Source: Methanocorpusculum sp. MCE (GTDB lineage: Archaea > Halobacteriota > Methanomicrobia > Methanomicrobiales > Methanocorpusculaceae). Taken from it: DNA of 51,071 bases. The notes under the pieces are model-generated. The model saw only the letters and a program-made list of their open reading frames with translations. It was not told where the DNA came from and did no database searches. A program made the position numbers and the translations under genes. Of the stretch, positions 46,888-51,071 are shown piece after piece (the first letter of the stretch is position 1; each line of letters starts with the position of its first letter). The stretch lies in the NCBI GenBank assembly GCA_003315675.1, contig NIZU01000057.1, positions 1 through 51,071 of the forward strand. Direction: 5' to 3'.

Positions 46888-47709
46888 ATGGACCCCCTCT
46901 ACAACCGTCTTGCATCCGCCGTGGAAGAGGCAATTCACCAGGCCGAGTCGATCCTTCCGCCCGACGTGGAGGAAGCACTGCATACTGCATACAATAAAGA
47001 AACCAACCCGACCGCACGCGGCGAGTTTGAAAATATCTTTGCCAATCTTCAGGTCTCCAGAGAGAAGGACATACCCATCTGTCAGGACACCGGGATTTTC
47101 GTCATCTACCTGGCCATTCCCGAAACCGTTCCGCTGACGACAAAGCTCTACGACGCCGTAAGCGAAGGGATCCGCTGGGCAACAAAATCCGTCCCTCTCC
47201 GGCCAAACGCGGTCCATCCCCTCACCCGGAAAAATTCGGGCGACAACACCGGGGCGGGTATCCCGGCAGTCCATATCCTTCCGGGCGATACACTCCGGGT
47301 CACCGTATTTCCTAAAGGAGCAGGTTCGGAAAACATGTCCCAGATCAGAATGATGCTCCCTTCCGAGATCTCCAAGATCCCGGAGTTCGTGACCTCGGTC
47401 GTCAAAGATGCGGGCTCCCGTCCGTGTCCTCCGATAGTCGTGGGGGTCGGGATCGGCGGAACCTTCGACTCGGCCGCATCCTTTGCAAAAGAGGCGCTCC
47501 TCTCGCCGATAAACAGCATGACCGCCTTCGAACAGACGATATGCGATTCGATCAACCAGCTCGGCATCGGCGTTATGGGACTTGGCGGCGACACGACCTG
47601 TCTTGCCGTCAAGGTAAAAGAAGGGGCATGCCACACGGCTTCGCTCCCCGTCGCCGTAAATATTCAGTGCTGGTGTTCAAGACGCGGCGTCGTCGAGGTG
47701 GAACTATGA
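46888..47709 (+). CDS. Fumarate hydratase (class I), alpha subunit
   Basis: The 273-residue large part of the two-subunit [4Fe-4S] fumarase that interconverts fumarate and malate in the reductive branch of the incomplete TCA cycle. DIPICQDTGIFVIYL contains the first cluster Cys (Cys65); KGAGSENMSQIRMM is the GSEN substrate motif; VGVGIGGTFDSAASFAKEAL follows, and GLGGDTTCLAVKVKEGACHT includes further cysteines. The beta-subunit ATG overlaps its stop (ATGA). L-tartrate dehydratase is the alternative for this family; fumarase is more likely in a methanogen. Confidence 0.92.
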   Translation: MDPLYNRLASAVEEAIHQAESILPPDVEEALHTAYNKETNPTARGEFENIFANLQVSREKDIPICQDTGIFVIYLAIPETVPLTTKLYDAVSEGIRWATKSVPLRPNAVHPLTRKNSGDNTGAGIPAVHILPGDTLRVTVFPKGAGSENMSQIRMMLPSEISKIPEFVTSVVKDAGSRPCPPIVVGVGIGGTFDSAASFAKEALLSPINSMTAFEQTICDSINQLGIGVMGLGGDTTCLAVKVKEGACHTASLPVAVNIQCWCSRRGVVEVEL

Positions 47710-48209
47710 TCCGGCTTACGACCCCACTCGGCGACGAGGTGCTCGAACTCCGTGCCGGCGACCGGGTCCTTCTTTCCGGAACCATCTACACCGCACGGGA
47801 CGAAGCCCACCTGAAAATACGCGAAGAGGGCTTCCCCTTCGATCCGAAAGGAGCGGTGATCTATCACTGCGGCCCCGTCATCGACGAAGCGGAGAGAAAG
47901 GTCGTCGCCGCCGGGCCGACCACATCCGCACGCATGAATGACCTCACGGGGTACATGCTCGATGCAGGCGTCCGCGGCCTGATCGGCAAAGGCGGGATGT
48001 CGGCAAAAGTCCGCGAGGAACTTCGCGGAAGGGCGGTCTATTTTGCCTTCACGGGAGGATGTGCCGCTCTGGCCGCTTCATGTATGGAACTGGTCGGCTG
48101 TCATTATCCGGAACTCGGGATGGCCGAAGGAATCTGGGAAATCAAACTGACCGATCTTCCGGTTGTCGTTGGGATAGATGCCCACGGCGGCGATCTTTTC
48201 GTCAGATAA
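47706..48209 (+). CDS. Fumarate hydratase (class I), beta subunit
   Basis: A 167-residue partner of the alpha subunit: IRLTTPLGDEVLELRAGDRV then LLSGTIYTARDEAH, IYHCGPVIDE, AAGPTTSARMNDLTGYML, LIGKGGMS and YFAFTGGCAALAASCM. The frame is open upstream to 47424, but the ATG at 47706, overlapping the alpha-subunit stop, gives the normal N-terminus. The stop is 1 bp from the end of the convergent DUF92 gene. Confidence 0.92.
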   Translation: MIRLTTPLGDEVLELRAGDRVLLSGTIYTARDEAHLKIREEGFPFDPKGAVIYHCGPVIDEAERKVVAAGPTTSARMNDLTGYMLDAGVRGLIGKGGMSAKVREELRGRAVYFAFTGGCAALAASCMELVGCHYPELGMAEGIWEIKLTDLPVVVGIDAHGGDLFVR

Positions 48210-48210
48210 C

Positions 48211-49416
48211 TCAGACGATCCCTGCCGTGACCAAAGCCAGGCAGATGAGCAGAGCCAAAATCCCGCCCGATAATGTGGCGAGGAGATTGGTTCCCGAATT
48301 CCCGATAAAACCCTTGTTTTCGATCAGAGCGCCGTAAAGACTGTCAAGATTCGTTCCGATAAAGCCTGCCGCAACGCCGATCAGGCAGACATACCAGGGG
48401 GCCACGCCGAGGATGAATGCCAGCAGACAGATGACGGACGCCCCAAACAGGCAGGCAAGCTCTCCGGTCCTGGTAACTCCGCCGTTCGTTCCCGGCGGGA
48501 CCGGACGCAGCGTCGTGATCATCCTTGGCGTGCCTCCCGTAACGCCGATCTCGCTTGCAAGCGTGTCGCCGGTCGCTGTGGCAATGGAACCGATAAACAG
48601 GGCGATAAAGATAACATCTCCGGTGATCCCGTACAGTACGGCGCCGCAGACCCCGACCCCGGCATTCGCGAATGCATTCATATATCCTCTCCGGCCTTTC
48701 TTACCCTCGGCCACCCCTAAAAACTCCTTTTCCGCATACCGGAACTTGGTGAAGAGCGAGCCGAGAATGAAAAACAGCATCACGATGAAAAACCAGTTCG
48801 CGCCGGCAAAGGTGATGAGGATCACGCCGAAGAGAACCGCCGTAAAGACGCCGCTCATATCGATCGTCTTTGCCCGGTAAGCAAAGTAGCCGAACGCTGC
48901 ACACAAAACGACCGCAAAGGCGAGCGTCTGGTAATCGACGAAGAACTCCAGATCCTTAAACAGCGTGATGGTCATCGCGACCCCGAGAAGGCCGATCATC
49001 GAGCCGTCCTCGCGGTCTTTCAAGATGCTTCTCAGCATCAAAAGAACGATCACGGCGATGATGCCCACAAGCGGCTGATACTCATTTGTGTAGAGCATCG
49101 TCGCTAAAAGAGCTGCAGAGGAGCCTATCGTATAAATAACTCCCTGATGACCGACGTTTTTGAAAATCTTGAGCAGGTATTCTCCCCAGACGATCATCAT
49201 CAGAGGGCCGATCAGGGCTGACACGGGTATCAGACCGGCTTGATATAATATGGCGAGGACCCCAACGCCGATCGCAAAATACCGGCTTTTGTCCGCGAAA
49301 TAGAGAACAGCGGCAAAGGCGAGGACCACCAGACCCAAATAAGGAATATACGGCCATCCAAGCAGCAGTGCCGTAACGACAAGGGCGAAAATGAGACGTC
49401 GGATCCGGGTATCCAT
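48211..49416 (-). CDS. DUF92 / VTE6-like integral membrane protein
   Basis: A 401-residue membrane protein with about ten helices. GSIATATGDTLASEIGVTGG and MITTLRPVPPGTNGGVTRTG are the hallmark motifs of the DUF92 family, whose plant member VTE6 phosphorylates phytyl phosphate. GAANWFFIVMLFFILGSLFT-type and GYMNAFANAGVGVCGAVLYG segments are also typical. In archaea it may act on isoprenyl phosphates, but that is inference. The N-terminal 170 residues form an extra block of helices before the DUF92 core. It converges on the fumarase genes. Confidence 0.85.
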   Translation of the reverse strand: MDTRIRRLIFALVVTALLLGWPYIPYLGLVVLAFAAVLYFADKSRYFAIGVGVLAILYQAGLIPVSALIGPLMMIVWGEYLLKIFKNVGHQGVIYTIGSSAALLATMLYTNEYQPLVGIIAVIVLLMLRSILKDREDGSMIGLLGVAMTITLFKDLEFFVDYQTLAFAVVLCAAFGYFAYRAKTIDMSGVFTAVLFGVILITFAGANWFFIVMLFFILGSLFTKFRYAEKEFLGVAEGKKGRRGYMNAFANAGVGVCGAVLYGITGDVIFIALFIGSIATATGDTLASEIGVTGGTPRMITTLRPVPPGTNGGVTRTGELACLFGASVICLLAFILGVAPWYVCLIGVAAGFIGTNLDSLYGALIENKGFIGNSGTNLLATLSGGILALLICLALVTAGIV

Positions 49417-49634
49417 AGGTATTTTTAAGGTTTATTTTTGATGCAGATAAGATTATGTCCTGACTTTGACAGTTGGCAACTCCCCCCCTTTAGCGCTCTC
49501 GCTCCTCCCCCTTCTAAAAATGGGAAAAAAGAGAATTTGACAGTTGCCTCTTCTCCCCCTATCCAGCCTCACCCCACCCCGCATTTTAGCCCGAGTATCG
49601 CCGTATTCAGCGCATCAAAATTGGAAAACAAACA
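49417..49634. repeat. Intergenic spacer with repeated TTTGACAGTT motif next to the IS transposase
   Basis: There is no gene here. TTTGACAGTTGGCAAC (49465-49480) and ATTTGACAGTTGCC (49535-49548) are direct copies of a motif that recurs in inverted form as AACTGTCAAAT (49668-49678) inside the 3' end of the transposase gene. The rest is pyrimidine-rich (C runs) on the plus strand. The copies may be transposase-binding sites at the IS end, but I could not match them to a terminal inverted repeat on the right side. Confidence 0.4.
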
Positions 49635-51017
49635 TCAGTGACCTCTCTCTTTCCCCTTCATCATCGTAACTGTCAAATTCATCAGCGAATATTTGATGAA
49701 TTTTGTAGCCACATGCTTTGCTTCCGGAACCTCATATCGCACCAGAGACACAAACAGCTGTGCCAGAAACCCGATCAGAATTGCGCCGCGAATACTATTT
49801 TCCGTCCATACCCTCAGTGGTTTAATCTCGATCTCATTCTTTAGCGAATGAAAGATCTTCTCAATCGAATCCTTTTTTCGGTAGCGTTCAAGCGCTTCTG
49901 CAAGTGTCAAATTCCTGCTTGAAGTTAGGGCGAAAAATCCCCCTCTTCCAGTATTCAGCTTCTCCCGGAGAAACGCAAGCGCCTCCTCTTCCGACATCTG
50001 CAGGAGCTTTGTCTGAACGGAATAGGTAATCTTCACCAGCGGATTTGAGATCCCAATCTTCTTCGGCAGCTTTTTGTTTCGGGAAATACACTCCTGAATC
50101 ACCTCCGCCTCCATGAACTGCCGGTACACTTTCCGTGACAAAGCATCCAGATTCTGCGCCTCGAGCCCCTGCGAGAAATAGAAATAGGTTACACTGCCAG
50201 GTTTCACGATTTTGATACCATATATACCCCGTTTTTCCGTTTGCTCATCAAGATTGAGCTGAACAGGCTTCCTCTGCCAAAACGTTTTGATGATCTTATC
50301 GTCACTGGTGTTCAGTTTCTTTGCGGTCAAATAGTCATGACCGCACACCTCCACGAGCTCCAGATTTTGTTTTGATCCGGCTCCTTTATCGAAGATAACC
50401 ATGGAACCTTCGGTGAGTTTTTTCTGGGATTGGAGGAAGGTTGACCGGAAATGGGTAACGTCATTCACATTTCCAGCTTTCACCGTTACGCCGATCGGTA
50501 CATTGATCGGGTGAGCAAGTTCGGTGATCCCAAGAGTTATCTGCAGTTTATCTGGTCGATGATCACGACTGTAGCCGTATTTCCCCAAAGGTGAAGCACT
50601 GCCGTGAAGAACAAGACTTGTCCAGTCGAGATTTACGTCGGTGTGCTCGAACTGACAGCGGGAAAATATTCTCTCCTGGAGTCCGGAGATGATGAATGCA
50701 CTGTTTTGCCCGAGCATTTCCAGAAGACGATACAGCGTTTTTCCCGTGAACGAAGGGAGATTATAGTATTCTCTGGTTTCCGGCTGCATGAGCCAGGAAT
50801 GAGCTCTTTTGATGCTGAAGTTGTCGCTGAGTTTGTAGGCGGCGAGGGCTTTGATCAGGGTGGAGATGTCGATTCCTTTCTTTTTCAGCGGGGAGAAGAG
50901 GGAGACAAGGTCAAGGGAGGTGAACATTTTTTCGCTGAGGAGGAGCGGGCCAATCGGAAAAGATATGTGGGGAGTGGGTGTAATATTGAGTGTCTCTGTG
51001 AAGCGGTTAGTTTTCAT
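49635..51017 (-). CDS. IS1634-like (IS4 superfamily) DDE transposase
   Basis: A 460-residue transposase. The first catalytic Asp lies in VNLDWTSLVLHG; YGYSRDHRPDKLQITLGI is the family-typical segment after it; the second Asp is in MVIFDKGAGSKQNLEL; the Y-(2)R-(3)E-(6)K signature is YRKKDSIEKIFHSLK. The length is a little below the family's usual 500 or more residues. The ATG at 51017 is preferred to a TTG at 51026. The C-terminus (TVTMMKGKERGH) is intact. The right end of the element lies near or beyond 51047, and terminal repeats could not be fixed. The gene appears complete. Confidence 0.85.
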   Translation of the reverse strand: MKTNRFTETLNITPTPHISFPIGPLLLSEKMFTSLDLVSLFSPLKKKGIDISTLIKALAAYKLSDNFSIKRAHSWLMQPETREYYNLPSFTGKTLYRLLEMLGQNSAFIISGLQERIFSRCQFEHTDVNLDWTSLVLHGSASPLGKYGYSRDHRPDKLQITLGITELAHPINVPIGVTVKAGNVNDVTHFRSTFLQSQKKLTEGSMVIFDKGAGSKQNLELVEVCGHDYLTAKKLNTSDDKIIKTFWQRKPVQLNLDEQTEKRGIYGIKIVKPGSVTYFYFSQGLEAQNLDALSRKVYRQFMEAEVIQECISRNKKLPKKIGISNPLVKITYSVQTKLLQMSEEEALAFLREKLNTGRGGFFALTSSRNLTLAEALERYRKKDSIEKIFHSLKNEIEIKPLRVWTENSIRGAILIGFLAQLFVSLVRYEVPEAKHVATKFIKYSLMNLTVTMMKGKERGH

Positions 51018-51071
51018 TTTGGTCAATTTAAATTGACGCCTGACAGGGACTAGTTTTCTCTTTTGTTGCGT

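Noticed and set aside
51027..51071. Terminal inverted repeat of the right-hand IS
   Set aside because: I compared the sequence with 49440-49700; only short matches around TGACAG were found, not enough to call a repeat pair.

Overview
The window is a stretch of a methanogenic archaeon of the order Methanomicrobiales, most likely a Methanocorpusculum-like organism (inference). The basis is hydrogenotrophic methanogenesis machinery (Eha hydrogenase, formylmethanofuran dehydrogenase, the methanogenesis-marker/AtwA operon), archaeal tRNA enzymes (Taw1, SepRS), a diphthine synthase, a form III RubisCO with ribose-1,5-bisphosphate isomerase, and TATA-box promoters that often leave no 5' leader. Gene density is high, and most adjacent same-strand genes overlap by 4 bp (ATGA or GTGA).

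Layout. 1-587: the istA end of an IS21-family element running off the left edge, with three imperfect ~22-bp repeats at its terminus. 588-1305: spacer with hairpins, tRNA-Thr(CGU), a DUF3467 protein. 1351-4646: Cas4-like protein, a DtxR-FeoA fusion and FeoB (ferrous iron uptake). 4697-6009: diphthine synthase and a duplicated DUF357 protein. 6006-9986 (minus strand): an aldehyde dehydrogenase and a zinc-ribbon protein, both apparently broken by single-base frameshifts at homopolymers, flanking a 14-helix MFS exporter. 10139-12093: FecCD-type permease and ATPase. 12144-19585 (minus): atwA-mmp3-mmp6-mmp5-mmp15-mmp17-mmp7 plus an AhpD-like CxxC protein, a methyl-coenzyme M reductase activation operon. 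A P-type-ATPase-like HAD protein lies upstream, separated by a strongly self-complementary intergenic segment. 20650-22822: R15P isomerase and RubisCO. 22942-24739: lipoprotein hydrolase and DapF. 24886-34127: a compact Eha hydrogenase operon (B-J, L-O), a 4x[4Fe-4S] ferredoxin, then fwdA and fwdC, all on one strand with almost no gaps. 34137-37540: molybdate/tungstate ABC transporter and a LOG-like, molybdenum-cofactor-carrier-like protein. 37542-40641 (minus): metY, a metX-CBS fusion with an internal deletion, and a freestanding ThrRS editing domain. 40706-45458: a fused FwdD-FwdB catalytic subunit, divergent from mobB-taw1-sepS. 45472-49416: HHH/DUF4332 protein, TrmO-like protein, two-subunit fumarase, DUF92 protein. 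49635-51017: an IS1634-type transposase.

The strongest functional theme is the first step of methanogenesis. Eha reduces ferredoxin using H2 and the ion gradient, the downstream ferredoxin can carry those electrons to formylmethanofuran dehydrogenase (FwdA, FwdC and fused FwdDB), and the same neighbourhood supplies the metal (ModABC), pterin dinucleotide maturation (MobB) and possibly cofactor carriage. The second theme is the last step, activation of methyl-coenzyme M reductase by AtwA and the marker proteins.

The most interesting signals are the Eha-Fwd superoperon with a five-codon leader ORF whose Shine-Dalgarno lies in a hairpin, the FwdD-FwdB fusion, a MetX that lacks about 43 conserved residues, a freestanding ThrRS editing domain with a cysteine-rich tail, the structured segment between the HAD gene and atwA, and several perfect promoter palindromes. 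I did not see a CRISPR array, rRNA or replication origin.
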